Below, piece after piece: positions 1-11,200 of a stretch of 64,000 bases of DNA. A program made the position numbers and the translations under genes. The notes beneath the pieces were generated by a model, which was not told the DNA's origin, made no database searches, and worked only from the letters and a program-made list of their open reading frames with translations. The first letter of the stretch is position 1, and the number at the start of each line of letters is the position of its first letter. This DNA is from Isoetes taiwanensis (lineage: Eukaryota; Streptophyta; Lycopodiopsida; Isoetales; Isoetaceae): positions 11,098,201 through 11,162,200 of the forward strand of contig JAJEKV010000047.1 in the NCBI GenBank assembly GCA_021234155.1, written 5' to 3'.

Positions 1-1950
1 GACCCCAGAGCACATACTGACGGTGTGTTGATCAGCAAATGTAGGGGCAAGTCCGGCCGCATTAAGGGAACGATCGGCCCTGACCGGGCCAATCTTTGGG
101 CAACTCGAAAGTGTGAGACTCATCCTCAATGGCACCCGCTTGACAAAGACCGACAGAGCAGAGCTCGCCCCGGTGGGGCTCCCCAATCCACCCGCCGCCG
201 CCTCGATGCGAGATGGTGGACACCGCGGCGAATGGAGGCAATGTGTCCGCTTTTTGGGAACGCAGGTAGAGCAGCTTGGGCCCCGCCACGCGGGTTGATG
301 TGCTCCCTTGTAATGGGCCGCTTTGACCTGCTCTAGAGCCGGGGTCCCGAGCTTGCCAAGGAAGCAAGCGCCCGTGTATTCCCCGCAGTCGCCACGATCG
401 GCCTCTCGTGTTCACCCCAGACGACGATCCGGCTCCCGCACGCTCCATCCGGGTGAACCACCGATCTCTCTTACCCTCCAACATGCCCCGGCCGCCAAGG
501 GCCCATTGCCACAACCAGAAGCCAAAAAGGAGCTGAACATCATCCATATTAACCACTTTCAAAGTAGACGATGTGTCTATCAAGGGCTACCACCGGGCGT
601 AAGAATCCAGTTTCTGCGGCCTGATTGTGGCCTCTCTGCCTCTGCGCCTTGGAGTTCCCCCGCTTGGCGGGTCAAAGGTGGGCGAGGGCGGGGCTTTGGG
701 GGTGGTGGTGGCGGTGGGCTGGGATGGCATGGGTGGCTTGAGTGCGGGCCCGTGGTCGTGGTCCCGGCTACCGGCGTGTAGGCATGCATCTTGGGGGGTC
801 GGGGGGCGCCACGAGCCGCGGCCTCGCCCCTGTGGTCGGAGCTCAGCTCTTGCGTGGCCTGGCCACCGCTTTAGCCATCTCCGTCCGCATTCCGCGGTGA
901 CTATGAACCTCGGTAGGGGAGACCCGCCCTCGTCTATGGATGGCTACGCCCCCACGGAGCTCCGGGCTCACGTAGCGAGGGCATGCTCGAGACCCGGCCT
1001 GCACGCGTTTAGAGGCTTGCTTCTTTGCTCGATCATACTCAAGAACTTCGAAGCCGTATGCGGTACGTGCGTAGGCGGCCTGCGCTCCCCGTGCCATGGT
1101 GGTGGCTTCCTCAACCTCGGCCCGACCGAGACCATGGTGGCCAGCCGCGTCTCGTGCATTGCCCGCTCCCTTTCCTATGTCATGGTGTCGAGTGATGAAC
1201 CACGAGTCTAGGGCGGGCCGCATGTCGGCCGAGCTCTGCCGCCGCCTTTGTCGTCGTTCAAAGTGTGCGGGCCAAGGCCATCTTCTACGTCTTTGTGTCG
1301 CGGGTCTCGTGCACGTAGTGCGGTTCTTCTCGACCACCAGTTGCCTTCTGACCACATGGGTTGCCGAGGACTCCCATCTCCACTGCCATGCCAGCCAGGC
1401 GGGCACTGTTAGCCTCAATGCGGGCACTGTTAGCCTCCATGCCCGCTTTGACGTGGCTTCAATTCTCTGGCTGGCGGGAGTTCTGTGTGGTCTCGAGCAA
1501 TCAATCCCCTTCCGGGCGGGCCGCCGCTAGGGGGGGGGCTCTTAGCCTTAGCCCAAACTCCTTCTTCATGGAGGATGACTCTCCCCGCCCATGATGGCTG
1601 ATCGGGACCGCTTTCCGGGCGGCCCCTCGCCTTGGTTTTCCCAGCTAGCCCATCTTCCGTGGCCATGACCGGGCCGCGGACGCCAAGCAAGGTTTAGGCT
1701 ATGGCGGGGGGCTTGTCGTCCCGCGCAGGCTAGGGCAAAGCTATGTCGTGGTCGCCCGACTTCCAAAGGCTATGGGGTCTTTGGCTGTAAAAGCGTGCTT
1801 AGAATCCAATTTGGGGACCCAAAATCGCAGTCATAGCACCTTTTGGGCTTCCAAGGGCTATGGGGTCTCGGGTCAGAAAAAGCGTGCTTAGAATCCAATT
1901 TGGGGACCCAAAATCGCAGTCAGAGCACCTTTTGGGGGTTTGGGGGTTTT
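1..1950. repeat. GC-rich degenerate dispersed repeat, related to 10380-11190
   Basis: This segment is far more GC-rich than the rest of the window and has many overlapping ORFs but no convincing gene. From about 840 to 1790 it resembles 10380-11190: both hold a minus-strand coiled-coil-like reading frame (shared pieces such as HVVRRQLVVEK here and HVLRRQLVIAK there), then a plus-strand phrase close to 'ccttcttcatggaggatg', and both end near 'cttccaaaggc..tggggtct'. This copy carries many small indels relative to the other. I infer a decayed mobile-element copy of the DUF7869-type family seen at 8.2-11.2 kb. The first 800 bases have no recognised content. Confidence 0.55.
1760..1936. repeat. 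Tandem repeat, two units of 88-89 bp
   Basis: Two nearly identical head-to-tail units start at 1760 and 1848. Each begins 'cttccaa.ggctatggggtct', passes through 'gcgtgcttagaatccaattt' and ends in 'gcaccttttggg'. The start of the unit also occurs once near 11159, at the end of the related repeat, which suggests an element-end sequence. Confidence 0.9.
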
Positions 1951-2014
1951 GGGGCTAGAGAGAGATTGTAAACTCTAGAGAGAGAAAGCCAGAAAGGGGC
2001 AAATCAAGGGGGCT

Positions 2015-3365
2015 CTATGCAAGGGCAGTGAGGGCGCTAGAGAGAGAGGGAGGAGGGCGCTGGGCGCTAGGGAACAATGGGGTGGAGGGGTTAGCGGGTG
2101 AAGAAGCAGAAGAAGAAAAAGTGGCAGATGAAGGGTAAGGCGAAGTGCGAGCACGGGATAGGCGTTTCTCTTGGGCAAATTTCTTGGCTTGCTGCAGGCG
2201 TCTGGATTCATCCGAAGAACAATTCAAACTAGGGGACTTGCTAAATTGCAAGGCGAGAAGAAGTATGGCATGAAATGGTTTCTTGGCGCTCCGCCTACGT
2301 CTGCGGCTAGGGCGGCAACAGAGAGAGGAGACCGCCCTCCTCTCTCTCTGTCCGGCACTGCTACAACCTCCTTGCAATTTCGAAATCATGCTTGGATGCT
2401 AGTGGGGTTTGCCGATGATTTAGGAGGTTCTTTTCTCCAAAGATTTTGCCGGCTTTGATTCGAAGCAGCTTCAAGGCGGTCTTTTTGGTTCACGCTGGTA
2501 AGCCACTAACGTGGCCTTTTGCTCTCAATCTTTTCAACAAGAATGATGATTTTGCTACAGCAAATCACACCGAAAGGGCACATAGCCTATAAGGTGGAGC
2601 AAAATGAAGCGAGAATTAGAAAGAAAGTTGTTTTGGATTTTTGTAAGCAGTCTTTTCAGTTGGATCTTCTGATTAGACGGTTTTTTCCCCTCCTCTTGCT
2701 CTTTCTTGCTAGCAGAAATATTTAGGGATGCTTTCTTGGAAGAAACCAGAGTAAGTTCTGGATCATAATTCTACAGTTTTAAAACAGGATGTAAGACTTA
2801 TTTGAGATTGCCGAGCTAGGGATCTAATTGTGTCCAGGAAGATGCTTCCATATCAAGACCAGATATTATAAACCAAACTTTAGAGGGGAGTTTTGGTGGT
2901 CGGGTCAGTGTGCCTAGCTTATTACGTAGGGTCGACCGGGCATCCCCGACAATGCAAAGATCTCCTTTTAATCTCACATTTGGTAGTAACGCTTGCAGAA
3001 TTTGATCATAGTTTTTAAGCATATTGGCTTCTCCGAAAGTCAAAGGGGAGATTGTTCAGGTTACTCTTCGTCTCTTTTCTCTTCATTTCTAATTCTGCAA
3101 AAGGTTTTTTTGGAGCATTCAGGATTGTCTGCAGTTTATGGAAAATGGGAATTTGACTCCTGTAGTATTCTATTTAACTGAGAAGATGTTGATACTGTAG
3201 TATTAGTTAGATAGAAGAAGAAGTTGAGAGAGACTCATGAGTACTGTAACTGCAGATATAACTCAGATCCATGTGGGATCCTATACAATTAAATTATATC
3301 TGATCCATGAGGGATCTTTGTATTGTAATTCTTCCAATCTGATCAATACAAAAAGTTCTTACCTT

Positions 3366-3403
<38 letters not shown>

Positions 3404-4123
3404 CAAGGCGCCGTCGTATCCGTGTTGGTCAGCAATAAGGACAAATTTCATCTCTTGATCCACCAAATGCTTACCTTCTTCCACCATCTGCAGCACATCG
3501 TCCGGAATAGGGACCCCCAACATAGCAAGATGTCCATAAATCCACCGAAACCGGGTGTCCATAGCAGAAGCAAACTCGTAATAATGCCGCATAGAGTCGC
3601 GCTCAAAAGAAGGGGTAGGTCGAGCGGCTCGTTCTCGAATATCCTGTTGAAGGTGCTCAAGTTGGGTCTGAACTGACAATTGCTGGGTCATCGATGTCTG
3701 GAGTGCTTGGAGCGTGGCCCGCTGCTGTTGAAGCTCATGCAATAATTGAGTATAATCAGGAGAAACTGGAGCACAAGGAACGGGAATGGCAGAGGCTGGA
3801 GAGGCATGCGGTAGGGAAGAGAAAAGAGGAGCCATCTGAGTGGGAAAAGAAGGGGGGGCGGCACCCGCGAGAGAAGAGAAAGGAGCAACAAAGGCCGAGG
3901 GGGACCAAAAAGAAAAAATAGACGATGCGGAAGCGGGGGAGGTGGTGGAAGAAAGTGAAGGGATATCCAAAGAGTCTGGCTCCGGTGAGAGAGAAGCTTC
4001 GCATTGACGACGAGAACCCACAGAGCGAGCGAGTCGTGGGGGAGAAAGTGAGCTCGAGGTAGGAGAGTTGGAGGCGCTCGCTATGGACGGTATCAGCTCA
4101 ATGAGTTGAAAAAAATGAAGCAC
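2015..4123 (-). pseudogene. Element-encoded coiled-coil ORF split by a retroposed insertion
   Basis: Two minus-strand frames, 4123 to 3398 and 2254 to 2015, are in the same reading frame across a 13-bp repeat that flanks an insertion. Without the insertion the frame would be about 317 codons. The N-terminal third is rich in Ser, Pro and Ala. A Gln-rich coiled-coil stretch follows (HELQQQRATLQALQTSMTQQ), then an acidic and hydrophobic part ending GYDGALQF, and a basic tail containing RRLQQAKKFAQEKRLSRAR. I do not recognise the family. Composition and setting fit a small structural protein of a mobile element, but that is inference. Confidence 0.5.
2256..3400 (+). mobile_element. Retroposed insertion with 3' poly(A) and 13-bp target-site duplication
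   Basis: A run of about 34 A ends at 3400. The sequence aaattgcaaggcg stands directly before the insert (2243-2255) and overlaps the end of the poly(A) at 3398-3410, as expected for a target-site duplication from target-primed reverse transcription. The insert is about 1.14 kb, begins with a CT-rich leader and ends with a short untranslated-like sequence before the tail. It encodes no reverse transcriptase, so it is a non-autonomous copy, an internally deleted LINE, or a processed transcript. It lies in frame inside the minus-strand ORF above. Confidence 0.75.
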
Positions 4124-4830
4124 ATTAGAGAAAAAACAATGGCAAGAAGGGTGTGCCGGCCACGAAACGAAAAAAGAGGTCGCCCTGATAAAAGGAAGTC
4201 AAGCCCCCATGATGACGAGTCTAAGAATGTGTAGAGACGTGCCCACACGAGGACGACCACAATAAGGACAATGCAAAAAAACCACCATATGAAAAAACAA
4301 CAATAAAAGCGGGAGAAACCAACAACAAGAAAGAAAATGCCAAAAACACAAATGATAGAAACCAGATGCAGAATAACGTTGAGGTGAGATTGGCACCGAC
4401 AATGAGAATCCCAAGTTGTCAACAATGATGCGAGAATGCAAAAAAGGAATAACGAGAAAGAGAAAGACGCCCGAGGCCCCAAAAAACTGTGGGATAATAG
4501 CATGCCACAACACAACCGAGAGTTACCCCATCTCGCTATAAATAACAGCACATAGGGAGGAACCCATAGAAAAGGCCAACCTTGATGGAAAATAAAGAAA
4601 AAGGGGAAAACAACATAGAGGTAACAACCATCAAGAAAATCAAGTGATGGTCATCAAGTTATCCAATTACATATGATGCATAACCATGAAAACAAAAAAC
4701 AAACCATATTAATGCATATGATTCATAAATGAGGCCACCATCTATAAAAACCCCCAAGTTGCCAATGATGATGAACCAATGCATAGGTTCCAACATTAAG
4801 AAGAAAAAGGCAAACCATGGTAGTGTAGAG
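4124..4830. other. No recognised feature (A/G-rich plus strand)
   Basis: The plus strand is strongly A/G-rich. Minus-strand frames at 4093-4551 give only low-complexity Phe/Leu/Ser-rich translations. No gene, RNA or repeat could be supported here. Confidence 0.4.
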
Positions 4831-7705
4831 TATTTTTTTTTTTGAAGAACCGTGTCATCAATATATTAAAAGAATGGTAATGTTACAAAACAAGTGAGGA
4901 GGAAAGAGAACTGCCCCAAAGAGACAACGATACCTCGACACTCCACAACAAACTCACAGAAAAACTGCAACTCTATTGCTGTACAAACCGACCATCACCA
5001 TCTACAACACCCAAGAAGTCCTGCCAAATGGCAAACTTCCGCTCTACTAATCCCGGGAACACCAGAAAGCTTTGAAATAGCTTGTACCGAAGTCGAGGAA
5101 TCGAGAGGCCGCAGTCAGCAATCCCCCCGAAAGATCCACAACCGCCGCCGCTTCCAAATCAGCCACACCAACCAAGCCACGCACAGATGCAAGGCTTGCT
5201 GCCGCAAGAGCGGCCAAGCACTAGGATACACATGAAGTAGCAACTGCTGGCTAGTCAATCTCACCAAAACCGAGCCCCTAACCCAATCCCGTGCAGCCTC
5301 GCAAGTGAGGGCATAAAACCGTGCAATGCTCCACGCCTCACAATGAAGGCCACAACAAGGGCGAGAGGGCTCACACCGCCCTAAACCCGACTCACAAGGG
5401 CATTCACCCCGATACACGGGCCGCACCACCACCGCCACGAAGCACCCTAACCTTCTGGGGGAAGTGAGCTCCATGTCCATGTCCAAACCGAAATTTTCAT
5501 CGAGAACCCTAAAGCCGCAGAGACCACTTGCCCGAAGGGGCGGTGTGTCATGAATAGCCGTGGTAACAAGACCGCACAAAACAAGAAGACACAACATCCC
5601 GGATGAACCTTCCAAACCTGCACCACCACATCATCCCCAGGGACTATAGGTATGTGTAGCGGAATACTCCCCGCCACTTGTTCATAGATAGCCCCACACG
5701 CCCCCTCGCGAAAGCGAGCTCGAAGAACTCCTACGGCTAACCCGACCACCCCAATACCAATCCTCCAAGGTGAGCACAAAGAGTTTCGCCTCCAACGGGC
5801 TCAAGGCCCAGAGCATGCACCTGGTGGCGACCAAGGGCAAGTGTGCGGGGGTAGAGGAACCCATAAGAAAGGAGAAGAGTGGTGATAAACTGAGGCATAA
5901 TCTAGCTGGAAGAGCACACGCACATGGTTCCAAGCCCGCAACACCCCCATGAGAAAAGGGGATGCATGTGGGAAAGGCCGGAGACCATACAACAGTGCCC
6001 AGGGCAACTCCACATGCACAGACGGCTTCCCAAATGCCACACAATGGCGAAGAGATCGCATCAACAAATACCCAGCACCAGGAGAAGATGCTCCATCATG
6101 CGAGAATGCTCCAAACAAACTTGGAGACCAACACCTTACTATGCAAAGGCAAAATCCGTAATGGCCAAGCCCCCATCCTCCTGGCGGAGACACTTCCACC
6201 AAGCCACTTTAACAACCGCCCCTTCATCATCCCCGCCCCACACAAAATTTCGAACAATCTTATCCAAAGCCTGTATCTTACCCTCAGGAGCTAACATCGC
6301 AGATGTTGTATACACATGAGTGCTACAAAGTACTGACTTGGCAATAGTGATCCTACCTGCCATGGACAACTTGCTACCCTTCCACCAATTGAGGTGTTTC
6401 TGCAACCCCTGCAAAATATCATCCCACACCCTCCCCATGGAAACATCCCCTCCAAAGGGAATACCCAACAGCTTAGTACACACATTACCTGGAAGCACCT
6501 TCCAAGGGAATAGAGCCAAACAAGGGGAGGCGAGTCACCGGGCCCATAATGCGGAGCACTTACCCCAATTCAGAAGAATACCCGAGGCCAAGGAGAAAGT
6601 ATCCAGCAAACCCTTCACATTCCGCAAATTCCTCTCTTCTGCCACCAAGAAGAGGAAAGTGTCATCAGCAAACTGGTTAATAATCTGCTGGCTACCATCC
6701 TACATCCGAAGCCCATCCACCACCCCCTCCTCCACTGCAGCAAAAAACAACTGAGACAGTGCCTCCGCCACAATGGTAAATAAAAATGGCGCCAAAGGGC
6801 ACCCCTGCACCCCTCTGCCTAAGGAGAAAAAGGCGGAGGGTTCACCCTGGCACACCACCGTAGCCCGTGCTGACCTATGCAACTTCATGACTGTCTCTGT
6901 AAAGCGTGGACCACAACCCAACGCTAACATCATGGCAGACAGGAACTCCTAACGGACACTATCGTAAGCTTTGGCAAAGTCAAGCTTAAGATAGACAATG
7001 CCTTGACCTGTTCTCCTGGCCCAATAAAGGCCCTCATAAGCTGCGGCAACATTAGTCAAAATGTTCCTCCCAGAGACAAACCCAGACTGCACCTTACTAA
7101 TGGAAGAAGTCAACATTGGCTTCAACTTCTCTGCCAGGGCTTTCGCAATAATCTTATACACAGAGGACAACAAGGAGATAGGCCTCCAATCATTAATAGT
7201 AGAAGGCTGCTTAACCTTAGGAATCAAGGAAATACATGCGGTATTCAAGATCCTATCCATTTGAGAAGGCTGCAGCAACTCAAGATACACCTGGTACACA
7301 GACTCACCAGCCCACTCCCAATAAGTCTGAAAGAACTCCACAAGGATGCCATCCAGCCCAGGACATTTATCCTTGGCCATGCACATATATGCCTCCGCTG
7401 AATCCTCTCTGGAGAGCTCGTGCTCCAAGCTCTCATGCTGGTGAGGCAGAATAGATGGCTTAACAGCCCCCAAAACAAGCTCCTGCATCTCCTGCTCATA
7501 GGGAAGAGTGTGTTGTGCGAAAAACCCTGAGAAATGAGCATGCACATACCTCTACAAATCAGCGGGATCCTCCAAAGTCCGGCCATCAGGCAAAGCAAGG
7601 GACGCCATAGATGCTGCATATCGCCGTTGCCTAGCTGCTCTGAAGAACACCGACGAACTTGTGTCCCCCTCCTTCAACCAGGTAAGGGCCGCCTTCACAC
7701 GCCCC
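4831..7705 (-). mobile_element. 5'-truncated L1-type LINE
   Basis: A minus-strand LINE whose 3' end is the T run at 4831-4843 (a poly(A) tail on the minus strand). Coding similarity runs from about 7705 down to 5115. At the 5' end the coding sequence gives way abruptly to a minisatellite near 7705, so the endonuclease half is missing. The reverse transcriptase part lies in several frames separated by stops and frameshifts, so the copy is dead. Confidence 0.85.
5115..7690 (-). pseudogene. LINE reverse transcriptase, broken
   Basis: The minus-strand pieces come in reverse-transcriptase order. Around 7690-7550 is ALTWLKEGDTSSSVFFRAA, the typical region before the RT domain. At 7545-6949 come CPGLDG, ISLIPK, WRPISLLSSVYKIIAK and LDFAKAYDSV. 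At 6933-6700 is GVQGCPLAPFLF. The catalytic box reads QFADDTFLF, in another frame near 6645-6680. At 6519-6139 come KLLGIPFGG and WWKGSKLSMAGRI, typical of the thumb region. The last piece, near 5115-5200, has the Trp-rich character of the C-terminal zf-RVT region. At least five frame changes or stops separate these pieces. The protein would copy element RNA at the target site, but this copy cannot. Confidence 0.85.
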
Positions 7706-7925
7706 CTTATTACTCCATCATTACCCCTAGTACCCCTGACTACCCCATTTCTCCTCATCCTCCATTCTTCATTTTTTATAGAAAATCCCCATGTTATAAA
7801 TTGCAATCCCCCTATTACTCCCTCAGTACCCCTAATATAGAACTAAAATCCTCTTCTCCTCAAAAAATTATCCTTTGCTCGTCAATCCCCCATTTCCAAA
7901 AGGGGGTATTTTAAGGAGGATGTGG
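7705..7925. repeat. Minisatellite segment, inverted relative to 32219-32640
   Basis: Between the truncated LINE and 7925 the sequence is the reverse complement of the roughly 104-bp minisatellite unit found at 32219-32640 (shared core: gcaattt, cccc, attactccctc). It ends with 'attttaaggaggatgtgggc', which recurs almost unchanged at about 38690-38710 after another minisatellite. About one and a half units are present. Confidence 0.7.
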
Positions 7926-8193
7926 GCATCATTTTTTATGTGACCATATTGTTATTCATCTTGTACGGCTTCATGAGCGCAACGCCTACGAGATTAACTC
8001 TGTATGCCTGCGTGGTCACGACGAGTAACTGTTGTGATGTAACTGTGCTTTAGGTGTATGTATCACCTATTCAGCAATATATAGTGTAGTGATGTTCCGG
8101 CATATAAGATATAGTAATGTATAAGAGCACTTGTATTAATCTGAAAAATGCAGAGAGTAGTGAATAACAACTACTTTAATGTACCTTGAAGAC

Positions 8194-10325
8194 TCAAGTT
8201 TCTTCTCCGTCCTCTGAGGCCTCTTTGGCTAGTAATTCCTGTAACTGAGCCACTACACTTGCAGTTATCACTACCATCTGAGGCTTGTCCTTGACTGACC
8301 AACCATAGTCTATGGTTTTGAGATGCTGATAACGAGGCCTGTCGTTTGGATTTGGCCTCCACCTTTTATGCCAGCAGTCCCTATACTGTTGTGCATATGT
8401 GGTATCTTTTCTTGCTATCGGCTCCCACCAAGACACAAACACCTCTTCGTAGTGGGGAAGAGTTGGGTCTTGTATAGGGTCCTCTTCAGCAAAGGCCATC
8501 CATGCAGGAGATGAGTCTCCTGGTCTAATGAGCAAGAGCATACCTTTCTTGACATCCTGGTATGGGTCGAATGTTTCAACTGGGTTCTGTGGTTTACACA
8601 TAGTGCGGACGTGTTGTTACTCGTCGAGCATTACTGACTCAGGCTCCATTAGCACAGACTGTCTAGTGAGAGGCCAGAAGTCTCTAATTTCCTGGGTCCC
8701 GGGTGGGACCTGTCCAAGTGCATGCATCATAGTCGACCAGTAGTCAGTAACCTCATTCATGTAGGCATTAGACCATGAGATCACACCACCGTGAGAAATA
8801 TTTGCCCAATGCATCATGTACTTCGCAATGGACAATCGTAAGGCACCCATATCTTTGAGGCTATCGTATGGCTTCACAGCCTTAGGTGCTCCAGTAGGTA
8901 TTATTGGCATACCATCAGCACCTGCCTTCCACATTCTTATTCTATTGTCAGGGAGCCATTCTCGATGTCCTGGCCTCATCTTGTAATACATGAGTGGCCA
9001 ACCATCCTTCATGCAAAATTTGAAGAGCAGGGGCTCCAGGTGCCCAACCAAGCGATCCTTCTTGTCTGGAATGTATCCTTTCACAAATGACTTCCAATGA
9101 GGAACCTCAGTGACTAGGTACCTCGCCGGTGCTTTGGCACTACATTCTCGAAATAGCTGCATTAGTTCAGGAATAATGAGTGCATCCGACCTACGCAATA
9201 ATGTTGAGTAATTTCCGAACAGTGCATCAATGTCATCATGGGTATGGCCGACCATCATGAATCCAAGTTGTATCTGTTAAAAAACTCCCAGCCAGACAAG
9301 ATAAGAAAGGTAGGAGAAGAGATATATGTTCTTGTTCTGGCTAGAGCAATTGTCTAGTTGTAAATATAGCCTTCTGGGTAGGTGTTTGTGGTGAACTGGA
9401 GCACTAGGAGGGGCCATAAATTCTTGTCCAGTGCTATTGACCTTCTTAGTCCTCAATGCCATGGTGTTGAGGACTGCTGCTCCCCATGCACAATCAGGGC
9501 GCTCAACTTCTCTTAAATGGCCCCAGTTGTCTCTCGAAGCATCCTCTAGGGTTTTGAGTGTGTGGTTCAAGGAACCAATATGAAAATTAGAATCATCCTT
9601 CCATAAATCTAGTGAAAAATGGCCCAGAGCGCCAATACCATGGCCATGCATCAGTGCACCAGTCACACTTACTTTCAAGCGTTCTCCTCTCCACACTGAT
9701 TTTGCTAACTTCTCCAATCTAGGTACCATTGTTTTGTTCTGATCCATCTTATCATGAATTATTGTCAGAACTTGCTCAGGAGAATGATGCGATAAAGCTC
9801 TCCATGACCACAGGCTCTTACAAGAAATCTGGGCTGTCATGTGTGCCTTTCTTTCGATCTGTAATTCTATTCTCTCTATCGGTTCTCTTGTCTTAGCCAT
9901 TTTCTCTTTTATTACAATACAGCTATTGCACTTGGAGAAAGCTATCCTCTTCGCAATTGCAACCTCTGGGTGGTGTAACTCCCCCCCCCTGCTTAGAATG
10001 AAGATGGGGAGATGTGCTTGCCTGTCATCTCCATAACACTGGCATCCACCTCATGGAGAATGTCCTTCTTTATTAGGACAGAAGGGAGCCTCTTCACATT
10101 CGCTCTCACACCTTCATTAGTGATTTTCGACCTGTGGGGCATCGTCTCTGCATTCTCATCTATGTACATAGACAGTAGGACATTTCCTGCTAGAGTGTGT
10201 AGCCTTGGTTTCTTTGAGCCCGTATTACCATGTTCAGCAGCTCTATGACCAGCAAGGAAAAGTTTACGCCATTTATAGAAAGTTGACATTGGAAGTCGTA
10301 AGCTTTGTGCCATGCTTTCAAGCAT
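8194..10325 (-). pseudogene. DUF7869-type transposase-like protein, broken
   Basis: The minus strand carries one long frame interrupted by single stops. At 10325-9993 is a helix-turn-helix-like start (LPMSTFYKWRKLFLAGHRAA, then EHGNTGSKKPR). At 9900-9277 come an acidic LDLWKDDSNFH segment and the box LYLQLDNCSSQNKN. After an in-frame TAA at 9279-9277 the frame resumes with MVGHTHDDIDALFGNYSTLL at 9258-8617. A second in-frame TAA (8619-8617) is followed by a further 135 codons to 8194. The LQLDN and VGHTHDDID boxes are the hallmark of DUF7869 proteins, thought to be RNase H-fold transposases; their Asp residues are the likely metal ligands. Function is inferred from the family. Confidence 0.7.
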
Positions 10326-10774
10326 GTTTGCTTGTTATTTAGCATCACCTTCCGAACCTGCCCATTTTCTGAGCAAAGGTCAAGCATGTCGTAAGCAAAG
10401 GCGGCCTGCAACCTCTGTCTTGTAGCGGTAGCCTCCTCAACTTCCAACTGGAGTGTGGCCTGTGCGCGCCGTGCCATGGCATTGGCCTCATCGACCTCGA
10501 TGCGGAGCTGAGACGTGATTGCAAGTGTCTCGCGCACTGCCCGGTCCCTGTCCTGTCTCGCAGCGTCCAGGGTATCCACGCGAGCCTGCATGTCTGCGAG
10601 CACCTGCCAGTCTTGCTGTCTTTCAGAGTGCACCAAGCGGATGCTGTCGTCCACCCGGTGTGCTTGGGTCTCCAACTCAGTGATCTGTTGTTTTGCTATC
10701 ACCAACTGTCTGCGCAACACGTGGGATGTTGCAGACTCCATCTCCGTCTCCAGGCCCGCAATGCGGGCAGCCAA
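10190..10774 (-). pseudogene. Coiled-coil N-terminal part of the DUF7869-type element
   Basis: A 194-codon minus-strand frame directly upstream of the transposase-like frame, overlapping it in another frame. Most of it has strong heptad character (RIAGLETEMES, QQITELETQ, ADMQARVDTLDAARQDRDRA). Real similarity probably ends near AFAYDMLDLCSENGQVRKV; beyond that the helix-turn-helix frame takes over, which points to a frameshift around 10325-10350. A related coiled-coil sequence lies at 843-1427 (-). It may be the N-terminal domain of the same protein or a separate small element protein. Confidence 0.5.
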
Positions 10775-11200
10775 CTTCCGTCTGCCGAGCCGGCCTGGCT
10801 GTGTGGGCCTTGGCCCGGGCCTCCTTCTTCATGGAGGATGTCTCTCCCTTGCCCATTGCGTCTGCACGGGGCTGCTTCCTTGGTGGCCCTTCTTGGTTTT
10901 CCCAGGCAGGCTTGGCCTGGGGGAGGTCAGCAGGCTGGGCTGTGGAAACTCACCTGCTAGGGGTGAGTCCGGACACTGGGCTGCTTCTATGGCCATGGCT
11001 TGGGGTATGGCACGTCAAGCAAGGTTTAGGTAGGCTATGGCAGGGGCTTGTCAGGTCTGGCAGGGCTGTGGCCAGGCTAGGCAAGGCCAAGAAGCAGTTG
11101 GTTGGGCTATGGCAATGTCAGGCAAATGTTGGAGCCTAGCTCAACATTATTCGTTGACTTCCAAAGGCAGTGGGGTCTCTGGCATACAAAATTGCACTCA
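10775..11200. repeat. Terminal part of the element also seen at 1540-1790
   Basis: This stretch shares 'cttcttcatggaggatg', 'cttggttttcccag' and the end phrase 'cttccaaaggc' with 1540-1790, in the same order. It is probably the 5' non-coding end of the minus-strand DUF7869-type element. Confidence 0.5.

Noticed and set aside
3237-3458. ORF with a poly-Lys run
   Set aside because: It is the translation of the poly(A) tail of the retroposed insert.
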